Under the pieces are notes generated by a model, which did not search any database, was not told the origin of the DNA, and worked only from the letters and a program-made list of their open reading frames with translations. Shown here one piece after another: positions 1 to 6,938 of a stretch of DNA of 11,054 bases; position 1 is the first letter of the stretch, and the number at the start of each line of letters is the position of its first letter. The DNA comes from Bacteroidales bacterium. GTDB lineage: Bacteria; Bacteroidota; Bacteroidia; Bacteroidales; UBA1402. A program made the position numbers and the translations under genes. The stretch lies in NCBI GenBank assembly GCA_023230125.1, contig JALNXZ010000033.1, positions 1 through 11,054 of the forward strand. The letters are read 5' to 3'.

Positions 1-703
1 AAGCGGTGTCTTTGATGCCGGTGTTGATAAAGAAGTGTAGCATTTTGAGTTCAACCAGCGGATTTGTCTCGATTTTTTCGAGGTAATATGGAATGATGTC
101 GCTGTACCGAATGCCAAGTCTTGAGGTATAGAAATCAAACTTTGGTTCTTCTTCTGAGGCAATCCGGATGCCTGTTTTTACTTTTTTATCAATATTTGTC
201 ATCAATAAATCAAGTTCAAACTTGTTATCCAAAATGGATATAGTGTTCTCGAACCCATTATTAATTAAAGCTTGGATGTTTTCAATATACTGAGGTCTCT
301 TGAATCCGTTGCAGATAATATATTTTTCTTTGGTGATTTTCTCTGTTTCGTACAAGGCTTCAATGATGTTGATATCAAAGGCAGAAGAAGTCTCTATATG
401 AACATTGTGTTTTAGTACTTCTTCAAGAATAAAGGAAAAATGGGAACTTTTGGTGCAGTAGCAATAATTGTAATCGCCTTCGTAGTCGGCCTTAGCCATG
501 GCAACGTTGAACATTTTCCGGCAACGTTGAATGTTTTGCGCAACTTTTGGGAGGTAGAATATCCTTAAGGGTGTGCCATATTGTTTAATGATGTCCATCA
601 ATGGGATGTTGAACCACTGGAGTTCGTTCTCGGAATTTACGGTGAACTCTTCGTTTGGAAATTCAAATGATTGCTCGATCAGGTGAATGTATTTATTTTT
701 CAT
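1..703 (-). CDS. speA: Arginine decarboxylase, fold-type III PLP enzyme (N-terminal 234 residues; 3' end outside window)
   Basis: Translating the minus strand from the ATG at 703 gives 234 uninterrupted codons running off the left edge. The protein resembles the roughly 460-residue decarboxylase of Bacteroidota annotated as arginine decarboxylase, which is much shorter than the roughly 630-residue SpeA of E. coli or Bacteroides. Members have an alanine-racemase-like TIM barrel that binds PLP, followed by a beta domain. Visible landmarks are YCYCTKSSHF (79-88), whose Lys85 is the likely PLP Schiff-base lysine; IETSSAFDI (103-111); ICNGFKR (130-136); GIRIASEEEPKF (178-189); and LHFFINTG (222-229), a barrel strand that usually reads H-x-G in relatives. 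The reaction would be arginine to agmatine plus CO2, feeding polyamine synthesis, in the cytosol. Substrate choice within this fold (arginine, lysine, diaminopimelate, carboxynorspermidine) cannot be settled from half a protein. The family match is strong; the substrate is inferred. Confidence 0.82.
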   Translation of the reverse strand, partial: MKNKYIHLIEQSFEFPNEEFTVNSENELQWFNIPLMDIIKQYGTPLRIFYLPKVAQNIQRCRKMFNVAMAKADYEGDYNYCYCTKSSHFSFILEEVLKHNVHIETSSAFDINIIEALYETEKITKEKYIICNGFKRPQYIENIQALINNGFENTISILDNKFELDLLMTNIDKKVKTGIRIASEEEPKFDFYTSRLGIRYSDIIPYYLEKIETNPLVELKMLHFFINTGIKDTA

Positions 704-726
704 CGTCTTATTTCTTTAAAAATATG

Positions 727-780
727 AAATCCAACTCACTTGGATTGGCTATTATATTTAAATCCAACTTGCATGGATTG
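727..780. repeat. Two tandem near-identical palindromes in the decarboxylase leader
   Basis: Two 21-bp units at 727-747 and 760-780 match at 18 of 21 positions. Each is a dyad. The first (728-746) is AATCCAA-N5-TTGGATT, a perfect 7-bp arm; the second (761-779) is AATCCA-N7-TGGATT, a perfect 6-bp arm. Their centres (737 and 770) are 33 bp apart, about three helical turns, so a protein bound at both would sit on one face of the DNA. They lie 24-77 nt upstream of the decarboxylase ATG and downstream of its likely -7 element. That suits a roadblock repressor or two small hairpins in the 5' leader. The regulator is unknown. Confidence 0.6.
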
Positions 781-804
781 TTTTAATTGGTGCAAAAAGG
801 ACGA

Positions 805-812
805 CAAAAATA
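805..812 (-). promoter_or_regulatory. Probable -7 element of the decarboxylase gene
   Basis: On the minus strand this reads TATTTTTG, an exact match to the Bacteroidota -7 consensus TAnnTTTG. No TTTG is found 19-21 nt upstream, so the -33 half is poor. The predicted start near 800 would give a leader of about 95 nt containing both palindromes. Confidence 0.45.
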
Positions 813-856
813 CATAAAGTTTTTGATGATAGGCGTTTATTTATTGAATATATTCG

Positions 857-1207
857 TTAACGGAATAAAATGACGCTGACACTATCTATCTGTCCTTGGA
901 TGGGCGGATTTGCCTTAGTCACCTTAATTTCAATGTCTTTAATTTCTGAAAAAGAGGCTTTAAGCTCTTGGCAGATATTTTCGGCAAGGTGCTCAATCAG
1001 TTTACACGGCTTGTTCATGACAGCATTGACTTTTTCAAAAACAAAGGCATAGTTGATGGTGTCTTCAAGTGAATCGCTTTTGCAAGCTTTACTTAAATCT
1101 ATTCCAAGCTTCAAGTCAACAAAGTAGTTGTTTCCGACTTTGTTCTCTTGCTCGTATACGCCATGATAAGCGTAAAACTGCATATTGTTGATTAAAAGAT
1201 AGTCCAT
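857..1207 (-). CDS. folB: Dihydroneopterin aldolase (FolB)
   Basis: A 116-residue protein, the normal size for FolB, which converts 7,8-dihydroneopterin to 6-hydroxymethyl-7,8-dihydropterin and glycolaldehyde in cytosolic folate synthesis. The family pattern is clear. The N-terminal strand and turn FYAYHGVYEQENKVG (11-25) contain Glu21, equivalent to the substrate-binding glutamate. TINYAFVFEKV (50-60) contains the conserved Tyr53. VTKANPPIQGQ (96-106) contains Lys98, equivalent to the catalytic lysine. IEHLAENI (71-78) is the usual central helix. The enzyme normally forms an octamer of four-stranded T-fold subunits. It is transcribed alone from its own strong promoter (1231-1262). The decarboxylase gene follows 154 nt downstream on the same strand with its own likely promoter, so shared transcription is possible but not required. 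No other folate genes are in the window. Confidence 0.95.
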   Translation of the reverse strand: MDYLLINNMQFYAYHGVYEQENKVGNNYFVDLKLGIDLSKACKSDSLEDTINYAFVFEKVNAVMNKPCKLIEHLAENICQELKASFSEIKDIEIKVTKANPPIQGQIDSVSVILFR

Positions 1208-1230
1208 TTGACGTTATATTTTGTGTGTAA

Positions 1231-1262
1231 CAAATGTACTTTTTCTTCTATTAACTGACAAA
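1231..1262 (-). promoter_or_regulatory. folB promoter (Bacteroidota type)
   Basis: On the minus strand, TTTG (1259-1262) is followed by 20 nt and then TACATTTG (1231-1238). Both halves and the spacing fit the TTTG-N19-21-TAnnTTTG consensus. The expected transcription start near 1226 leaves a leader of about 20 nt before the folB ATG. Confidence 0.75.
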
Positions 1263-1309
1263 CTTTGATTTGTCTGATGAGTTGATGTATGGATTTTGAT
1301 AAAAAAGAG

Positions 1310-1317
1310 TATTTTTG
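1310..1317 (+). promoter_or_regulatory. Probable -7 element of the bactofilin gene
   Basis: TATTTTTG matches TAnnTTTG exactly and lies 30 nt upstream of the bactofilin ATG. There is no TTTG at the expected distance upstream, so the -33 half is weak or degenerate. Confidence 0.45.
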
Positions 1318-1347
1318 TCGTACTAAAGTTATTCTAAAGTCATTATT

Positions 1348-1701
1348 ATGTCAAAAGAAGTTGTTGCAACAACAGGTGCGGTTTATAGCATACTTGCTCA
1401 AGGAACCCGAATTATTGGAGATGTTTATTCTGAAGAAGATATTCGGATTGAAGGAGGTTTGGAGGGGAATCTGACAAGTAAAGGAAAAGCGATATTGGGA
1501 CCATTCTCTGTTTTGAAAGGCGATCTCAAATGTGTCAATGCTGAAATATCCGGATCTGTTGAAGGTGATATTGAGGCGAATGAACAACTTTCGCTCAGAG
1601 GTAATTCCTGTGTTAGAGGAACCGTAAGAACATCAACCTTGATTATTGAACCAGGTTCTATCTTTAATGGCACTTGTGAAATGAATGTGGAAAATTTGTA
1701 A
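1348..1701 (+). CDS. Bactofilin (polymer-forming cytoskeletal protein, DUF583)
   Basis: A 117-residue protein with the small bactofilin architecture: a short disordered N-terminus (1-16) and a right-handed beta-helix core (about 17-110). The core shows rungs rich in G, I, V and E: GTRIIGDVYSEEDIRIEGGLEG (19-40), KGDLKCVNAEISGSVEGDI (57-75) and RGTVRTSTLIIEPGSIFNG (90-108). The internal repeat of about 17-20 residues with hydrophobic and glycine positions is typical. Bactofilins polymerise without nucleotide, often at the inner face of the membrane, and act as scaffolds for cell shape, division or peptidoglycan enzymes. Bactofilin genes often sit beside an M23 peptidase gene; this one does not. 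Its neighbours are folB (divergent) and nrdJ (convergent), which gives no functional hint. The family call is firm; the cellular role here is unknown. Confidence 0.92.
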   Translation: MSKEVVATTGAVYSILAQGTRIIGDVYSEEDIRIEGGLEGNLTSKGKAILGPFSVLKGDLKCVNAEISGSVEGDIEANEQLSLRGNSCVRGTVRTSTLIIEPGSIFNGTCEMNVENL

Positions 1702-1717
1702 TAATCTTCTGATTGAG

Positions 1718-1761
1718 TCAATAAAAAAAGCGATGGAAGAATCCATCGCTTTTTTTATTGA
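1718..1761. terminator. Bidirectional intrinsic terminator between the bactofilin gene and nrdJ
   Basis: A perfect 20-bp inverted repeat (1718-1737 with 1742-1761) encloses an AGAA loop. The GC-rich core GCGATGGA/TCCATCGC is flanked by seven A's on the left and seven T's on the right, so either strand gives a stem followed by a U-tract. It lies 16 nt after the bactofilin stop and 13 nt after the nrdJ stop. Confidence 0.92.
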
Positions 1762-1774
1762 TTGATGCATAGCA

Positions 1775-4324
1775 TCATCCACATTTTGAATAACCGCAAG
1801 TGGTGCAATGCAAGCAGCCTTCTTCATAAATAAGACTTTCGTTGCCACAACTAGGGCAAATCAGGCCTTTTGCTTCAGTTCCATTTGGTAAGTAATTTTT
1901 CAATGCTCGCTCAACGCCATTTTTCCAAGTGTTGATAGATTCATTGTCAAGGTCAAGGCCAGAAATCAGTTTGATAACCTGATCGATGGGCATTCCATAA
2001 CGTAAAACTCCAGAAATCAGTTTTGCATAGTTCCAGTATTCAGAGTTGAATTTTTCTGATAAGCCTTCGATGGTTATTTTATAACCGCGACGGTTGGCAA
2101 ACTGGAAGTCGTAGTGCTTTACACCATCCTCATCAATGTTCTTAATGATTCTGCCTTCCGTTACATTCTTAGGCAGCAAAATGCCATCATCGTCATCCTG
2201 GATACCGGTAAAGATTTCGTATGGGCGACCGTTTTGTAAGCCTATGAATGCAATCCATTTTTCTTTGTTGTTTTGGAAACGGATAACCTCTGCTTCAAGT
2301 TCTTTTGGACGTTTTGGCGTACTCTGAGGATAACATATCAGCTTCCTTTCTTCCTTGTCTTCCTTAGTAAGATTGGGCGTGTTTGCTACAAGCACACCGG
2401 AACGGCAGCCGTCACGATAAACTGTACAACCTTTACAGCCTGATCGCCATGCTTCCACATAAAGTTGCCCGACGAGTTCTTCCGTAGCATCGGATGGCAG
2501 GTTTATGGTGACGCTGATGGAGTGATCTACCCATTTCTGTATACATCCCTGCATCTTTACCTTTTGCATCCAATCGATATCGTTTGCCGTTGCTTTGTAG
2601 TATGGAGATTGCATAATCAATTCATCCAATTCTTCTTGAGTGTATTTTTTGGCAGTAGGATAGCCATTGGCTTCCATCCAAGTGACAAATTTGTGGTGGA
2701 AAACGATATATTCTTCGAAACTATCACCACTATCATCGACATAGTCTATGCGAACATCATGGTCGTTTGGATTGATTTTACGACGACGTTTGTAAATCAG
2801 CATAAATGCAGGTTCGATACCGGATGTGGTTTGGGACATTAAACTGGTGGTCCCCGTGGGGGCAATAGTCAGACAGGCAATATTTCTACGGCCATATTGC
2901 TTCATTTCTTCTTCTAACGCCGGGTCAGCCTTGAACAAACGCTGAATGAACGGATTTTCTTTTTCTCTTTTTGCATCAAAAATCTCAAATGCTCCACGAT
3001 CTCTGGCGAGGTGTACGGAAGAACGATAAGCCTCGATGGCAAGAGTCTTGTGTACTTTCTCGGAATAAGAAGAAGCTTCTTCTGTGCCATAACGCAAACC
3101 TAAGGCTGCAATCATATCACCTTCGGCGGTGATTCCTACACCTGTACGACGTCCCATGGCTGTCTTTGATTTGATCTTCTCCCATAATTCATGTTCGGTA
3201 CGTTTTATATCTTCATGTTCGGGGTCGGATTGTATCTTTTGCAGAATCAGGTCGATTTTTTCCATCTCCAAATCGATGATGTCATCCATGATGCGTTGTG
3301 CAAGGGCTGAATGCTTCTTAAAAAGGTCAAAATCAAATTTTGCGTTTTTTGTAAAAGGATCTTTTACGTAGGAATATAGGTTGATCGCCAACAAACGACA
3401 GCTGTCATAAGGACAAAGTGGAATTTCACCGCAAGGGTTTGTGGATACAGTGCGGAAGCCAAGATCTGCATAACAGTCTGGCACCGATTCCCTGAGAATG
3501 GTATCCCAGAACAAAACGCCAGGCTCTGCTGATTGCCAGGCATTGTGGACAATTTTCATCCACAGTTTTGTGGCATCAATTTCTTTGGTTGTGGTGGGGT
3601 TTAGGCTTCCTACGGGATATTGTTGTGTGAAATTGCCGTTACTTGAAGCGGCTTCCATGAATTTGTCGGTCATCTTCACCGAAACGTTTGCTCCGGTTAC
3701 TCTCCCTTCTGTCATTTTGGCGTCAATGAAAGATTCTGAATCAGGGTGCTGGATGGAAACACTCAACATCAAGGCTCCGCGGCGACCATCCTGGGCTACT
3801 TCACGGGTTGAATTGGAATAGCGTTCCATGAAAGGTACGATTCCTGTAGAAGTAAGTGCGGAGTTCTTGACTGGGGTCCCTTTCGGACGGATATGAGACA
3901 GGTCGTGACCTACACCGCCACGACGTTTCATAAGCTGAACCTGTTCTTCATCAATTTTGATGACAGCTCCATAGGAGTCTGCAGGTCCGTCAACACCAAT
4001 AACAAAACAGTTAGACAAAGATCCCACCTGAAAATTGTTTCCGATACCGGTCATTGGACTCCCTTGTGGTATGATGTAACGGAAATGATCGAAAAGGTCG
4101 AAGAGCTCTTTTTCGGGAATCGGGTTCGGATATTTTTTCTCAACTCTGGCAATTTCTTTTGCCAGTCTGTGGTGCATGTCGTCCGGAGTCTTTTCGAAGA
4201 GGTTTCCATAAGAATCTTTAAGGGCATATTTGTTTACCCAGACTCTTGCAGCCAGCTCGTCTCCCTGAAAATAATCCAGTGAAGCTTGAAAAGCTTCATC
4301 GTGTGTGTAGGATTGTTCTTTCAC
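1775..4324 (-). CDS. nrdJ: Adenosylcobalamin-dependent class II ribonucleoside-diphosphate reductase
   Basis: This 849-residue enzyme reduces ribonucleotides to deoxyribonucleotides through a B12-generated thiyl radical and works with or without oxygen. Active-site landmarks are visible. NPCGEI (296-301) holds the radical Cys298 with Asn296 and Glu300. SNCF (105-108) gives Cys106 and SCRLLAINL (308-316) gives Cys309, the redox pair reoxidised in each turnover. APTGTTS (488-494) is the substrate-phosphate loop and SISVTINLP (602-610) a conserved strand. There is no N-terminal ATP-cone, so overall dATP inhibition of that kind is not expected. The last part (about 660-849) is a TSCPD-like extension ending in six cysteines (823, 826, 837, 840, 843, 848), probably a zinc ribbon plus a terminal CGYSKCG thiol pair that delivers electrons. 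The start is GTG at 4324. An in-frame TAG lies just upstream, and the N-terminus (YTHDEAFQASLDYF) matches the family. The gene stands alone; no B12 riboswitch was found in its leader. Confidence 0.96.
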   Translation of the reverse strand: MKEQSYTHDEAFQASLDYFQGDELAARVWVNKYALKDSYGNLFEKTPDDMHHRLAKEIARVEKKYPNPIPEKELFDLFDHFRYIIPQGSPMTGIGNNFQVGSLSNCFVIGVDGPADSYGAVIKIDEEQVQLMKRRGGVGHDLSHIRPKGTPVKNSALTSTGIVPFMERYSNSTREVAQDGRRGALMLSVSIQHPDSESFIDAKMTEGRVTGANVSVKMTDKFMEAASSNGNFTQQYPVGSLNPTTTKEIDATKLWMKIVHNAWQSAEPGVLFWDTILRESVPDCYADLGFRTVSTNPCGEIPLCPYDSCRLLAINLYSYVKDPFTKNAKFDFDLFKKHSALAQRIMDDIIDLEMEKIDLILQKIQSDPEHEDIKRTEHELWEKIKSKTAMGRRTGVGITAEGDMIAALGLRYGTEEASSYSEKVHKTLAIEAYRSSVHLARDRGAFEIFDAKREKENPFIQRLFKADPALEEEMKQYGRRNIACLTIAPTGTTSLMSQTTSGIEPAFMLIYKRRRKINPNDHDVRIDYVDDSGDSFEEYIVFHHKFVTWMEANGYPTAKKYTQEELDELIMQSPYYKATANDIDWMQKVKMQGCIQKWVDHSISVTINLPSDATEELVGQLYVEAWRSGCKGCTVYRDGCRSGVLVANTPNLTKEDKEERKLICYPQSTPKRPKELEAEVIRFQNNKEKWIAFIGLQNGRPYEIFTGIQDDDDGILLPKNVTEGRIIKNIDEDGVKHYDFQFANRRGYKITIEGLSEKFNSEYWNYAKLISGVLRYGMPIDQVIKLISGLDLDNESINTWKNGVERALKNYLPNGTEAKGLICPSCGNESLIYEEGCLHCTTCGYSKCG

Positions 4325-4389
4325 TGTCTATTGGTTTTAAGTATGTTGTATAAATTATAATTGAATGACATTTGATTTTTATATATATA

Positions 4390-4420
4390 CAATTGTAGTA
4401 ATCATTAATGACTTTACAAA
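4390..4420 (-). promoter_or_regulatory. Probable nrdJ promoter
   Basis: On the minus strand, TTTG (4417-4420) is followed by 19 nt and TACAATTG (4390-4397), one mismatch from TAnnTTTG. The expected start near 4384 gives a leader of about 60 nt before the GTG codon. Confidence 0.55.
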
Positions 4421-4641
4421 ATGTTTATTGTAAATTGATTGTTAAATATTAAAAGTTTTCCAAAATAATTTATATATATCAGAATAACAGGTGATTATAA
4501 AAATGACATGCGGCAAAAAATTTCTTTTTTGGAAACTTGATAGAAGAATGACTAAATTATTTTTATAAATAATGATAAATCAAAAAATATTATTATGTCA
4601 CTTTTTATGCTATTCAGCAGGTCTCTCTTCTTGAAAAAAAG

Positions 4642-4649
4642 TACCTTTG
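4642..4649 (+). promoter_or_regulatory. Probable -7 element of the nitroreductase gene
   Basis: TACCTTTG matches TAnnTTTG exactly and would start transcription near 4655, leaving a leader of about 77 nt. The -33 half is not recognisable. The element is flanked by GTAC on both sides (4641-4644, 4649-4652), forming a short dyad over the promoter, with another GTACC at 4670-4674. A weak basal promoter under a regulator is possible. Confidence 0.45.
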
Positions 4650-4731
4650 TACCAAAATATTAAAACCCTGTACCTGCATTTCTGATAAGTAGAACAGGTG
4701 ATATCAATCATATAGTTAAAAAAATACCAGT

Positions 4732-5478
4732 ATGAATTCAATGAATACGAGGCGTACCGTTCGTGCTTATTCCAGCCAACCTTTGAGTGACCAACTGCTT
4801 CATGATTTGATTACCACAGCTTGCAGAGCATCCAATACTGGAAATATGCAGGCATATAGTATTATTGTGACCCGTGATATGGAGCGTAAGTGTATCCTGA
4901 CTCCACTTCATTTCAATCAAACACAAGTGACTCAAGCACCAGTCGTGCTCACCTTTTGTGTGGATTTCAACCGGTTTGGAAAATGGTGTGAACAACGAAA
5001 GGCGAATCCTGGTTATTCCAATCTTCAGGCTTTGACTTATGCGACCATTGACACTGTCATTCTTGCGCAGGCATTTTGTGATGCTGCTGAGGCTCTCGGA
5101 TTGGGTATATGCTATCTGGGGACCACTACTTACAATGCTGAACAAATTGCTGAAGTCCTGGAATTGCCAAAGTTGGTAATTCCTATCACCACGATTAGCG
5201 TGGGATATCCACAGCAGACAGCTACTACTCCACTGAGTGACAGGTTGCCTCTTGACGGAGTCATTCATCAGGAAACATACAGAGACTATACAGAAGATGA
5301 TATTGACAGGATATTTGCTGAGAAAGAAGCTTTACCGGAAAACCAACATTTTGTGGAAATCAATAAAAAAGAAACCTTGGCTCAGATCTTTACCGATATA
5401 CGTTATACAAAAAATGACAATGAACACTTCTCGGAGGCATATCTGAAAGCCATCCGTAAACAAGGTTTTATTATTTAA
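4732..5478 (+). CDS. NfsA/FRP-like FMN-dependent nitroreductase family oxidoreductase
   Basis: A 248-residue protein, the usual size for the NfsA/FRP branch of the nitroreductase fold. The N-terminus carries the FMN-phosphate arginine cluster TRRTVRAYS (6-14) and the second FMN segment RASNTGNMQAYS (32-43). ALGLGICYLGT (121-131) is the glycine-rich stretch near the flavin, and ISVGYP (155-160) is the strand that ends the core. The C-terminal part (about 165-248) is the excursion seen in NfsA-type enzymes, which reaches over the partner subunit of the dimer. Members transfer hydride from NAD(P)H through FMN to nitroaromatics, quinones, flavins or chromate; the natural substrate here is unknown. 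The first ATG is chosen; a second in-frame ATG at 4741 would remove only three residues. The gene is transcribed alone, diverging from nrdJ and converging on dnaA. Confidence 0.88.
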   Translation: MNSMNTRRTVRAYSSQPLSDQLLHDLITTACRASNTGNMQAYSIIVTRDMERKCILTPLHFNQTQVTQAPVVLTFCVDFNRFGKWCEQRKANPGYSNLQALTYATIDTVILAQAFCDAAEALGLGICYLGTTTYNAEQIAEVLELPKLVIPITTISVGYPQQTATTPLSDRLPLDGVIHQETYRDYTEDDIDRIFAEKEALPENQHFVEINKKETLAQIFTDIRYTKNDNEHFSEAYLKAIRKQGFII

Positions 5479-5483
5479 TGGGC

Positions 5484-5522
5484 AAAAAAAGTGGAAATTC
5501 AGATCAGTTTCTGAATTTCCAC
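5484..5522 (-). terminator. Intrinsic terminator of dnaA
   Basis: A perfect 13-bp stem (5491-5503 with 5510-5522) has a 6-nt loop. Seven A's at 5484-5490 become a seven-U tract after the stem in minus-strand RNA, so it is oriented to end dnaA transcripts, 21 nt after the stop. In the plus direction the hairpin follows the nitroreductase stop by 12 nt but lacks a U-run, so termination there should be weaker. Confidence 0.8.
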
Positions 5523-5543
5523 ATATATCATAGATAACCAGGA

Positions 5544-6938
5544 TTATTTTTCTTGAATCTGTTGTTCAATTTCCTGAATGCGGGTCTTAAATTTCTTGTC
5601 TGTTTCTATCCAGTTTCCAACAGTCTTGCAAGCATGCAAAACCGTGGCATGATCACGTTTTCCGATCATCTGTCCAATATTGGAGTAAGACTTGTCCGTA
5701 TACTTCCTTGATAAATACATAGCAATTTGTCTGGCTTGAGAAATTTCCTGTTTTTTGGATTTGGAGTGGATCAAGTCAGGCTCCAGATCAAAATATTTAC
5801 AGACCTTTTCTTCAATCAGTTCTACAGATATTTGACGTTCCTGAACTTTAATGGCATTTGAAACGACTTTTTTTGCCAGTTCCATATCCACATCTTTTCC
5901 ATAGATGACTGCATGTGCCATCAAAGAAACGACGATACCTTCCAAATCTCTGACATTTTCTGTGGCGTTCCGGGCAATGTATTCGATGACTTCCTGTGGG
6001 AAATGAAGCCCGTCTCTCAAAATCTTGCTTTCAAGAATGGCAATACGCAAAGAATAGTTCGGCTTTTCCATTTCGGCGGTTAAGCCCCATTTAAAACGAG
6101 TCAGCAAACGGTCGTCGATGCCGATGATGTCCTTAGGCGGGCGGTCACAGGTGATGACCAACTGTCTGCCGTTTTGGTGAAGGTGGTTGAATATATGGAA
6201 GAAGACGTTTTGAGTTCCCGTCTTACCCGATAATTCATGGATATCATCAATAAGCAGTATGTCAATGCTTTGATAGAAATGAATAAAGTCATTGACGGTG
6301 TTGTTTAAATATGCTTGAGAATACTGAACCTGAAACAGGTGAGATGAAACGTATAAAACTCTCAGGTTACTATTCTGTTGCAGGGCAGCATTTCCAATGG
6401 CGTGAAGCATATGCGTTTTTCCAACTCCGGATTTGCCATGAACGAATAAAGGGTTGAAAACTGTTTTTCCGGGTTTCTCTGCGATAGAGAAGCCGGCTGT
6501 CCTGGCCAACATATTGCTTTCGCCTCCGATGAAGTTACCAAAATTCAGGTTGACATTCAACTGAGAATCCAGTTTGCCAGGGACAATCTGATCAAACGGA
6601 TTCGACGGCATGGTTGGACGCGTCGGGATGTTTGTAAGTTTGTTGACATTGGACTGGTGTTCAGTAGCCAGCTGTATAGGGGTATCGGAAACCATGACCT
6701 GATATAGTAACCTTGAATTGTCTCCAGTGATGCGATACAATGCTTTACCAATCAACTCTGCGTATTGATTTTCCAGTTGCTCGTAAAAGAAGTGACTCGG
6801 AACCTGTATGAGCAAAGCTTTGTCTTCATATTTTAAAGGAACAATGGGAATAAACCATGTGGAGTAACTCAACTCCGGAACATTATCTTTAATAATATTC
6901 AGGCAGTGATTCCAAAGTGTAATATGATTTAAGGGCAT
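5544..6938 (-). CDS. dnaA: Chromosomal replication initiator protein DnaA
   Basis: A 464-residue protein with all four DnaA domains. Domain I (about 1-85) contains the conserved SYSTWFIP motif (24-31) and interacts with helicase and regulators. Domain II (about 86-125) is a short, low-complexity linker. Domain III is the AAA+ ATPase: NPLFVHGKSGVGKTH (162-176) is Walker A, LLIDDIHEL (228-236) is Walker B, and DDRLLTRFKWGL (275-286) carries the probable arginine finger Arg281. Domain IV (about 370-464) binds DnaA boxes: SQARQIAMYLSRKYT (400-414), then the signature GKRDHATVLHACKT (426-439). It unwinds the replication origin when ATP-bound. The gene is single, ended by the hairpin at 5484-5522, and not followed by dnaN or recF; its upstream neighbour is mlaD. 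I found no clear promoter of the TTTG/TAnnTTTG type directly upstream. Confidence 0.98.
   Translation of the reverse strand: MPLNHITLWNHCLNIIKDNVPELSYSTWFIPIVPLKYEDKALLIQVPSHFFYEQLENQYAELIGKALYRITGDNSRLLYQVMVSDTPIQLATEHQSNVNKLTNIPTRPTMPSNPFDQIVPGKLDSQLNVNLNFGNFIGGESNMLARTAGFSIAEKPGKTVFNPLFVHGKSGVGKTHMLHAIGNAALQQNSNLRVLYVSSHLFQVQYSQAYLNNTVNDFIHFYQSIDILLIDDIHELSGKTGTQNVFFHIFNHLHQNGRQLVITCDRPPKDIIGIDDRLLTRFKWGLTAEMEKPNYSLRIAILESKILRDGLHFPQEVIEYIARNATENVRDLEGIVVSLMAHAVIYGKDVDMELAKKVVSNAIKVQERQISVELIEEKVCKYFDLEPDLIHSKSKKQEISQARQIAMYLSRKYTDKSYSNIGQMIGKRDHATVLHACKTVGNWIETDKKFKTRIQEIEQQIQEK

Larger units (their letters stand above)
4325..4731. other. 407-nt AT-rich divergent intergenic region
   Basis: This gap separates nrdJ (minus) from the nitroreductase gene (plus). 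It holds one good promoter toward nrdJ (4390-4420) and one -7 element toward the nitroreductase (4642-4649). Between about 4425 and 4620 I see no convincing gene, RNA or terminator. Repeats include a 10-bp direct repeat AACAGGTGAT (4486-4495, 4693-4702), AATGACAT at 4364-4371 and 4502-4509, and three copies of GTACC (4641, 4649, 4670). A 21-codon ORF at 4503-4568 has no supporting signal. Confidence 0.5.

Noticed and set aside
1289..1474. Plus-strand ORF overlapping the bactofilin start
   Set aside because: It runs in a different frame through the bactofilin gene and has no family resemblance; the bactofilin frame explains the region.
4325..4420. Cobalamin riboswitch or NrdR box ahead of the B12-dependent nrdJ
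   Set aside because: The leader is short and AT-rich with no B12-box-like GCCACTG segment, and I saw no pair of NrdR-like boxes. The run of alternating AT at 4380-4389 is low complexity only.
4503..4568. 21-codon ORF on the plus strand in the nrdJ/nitroreductase gap
   Set aside because: No promoter, no ribosome-binding signal and no recognisable similarity; ORFs of this size arise by chance in AT-rich DNA.
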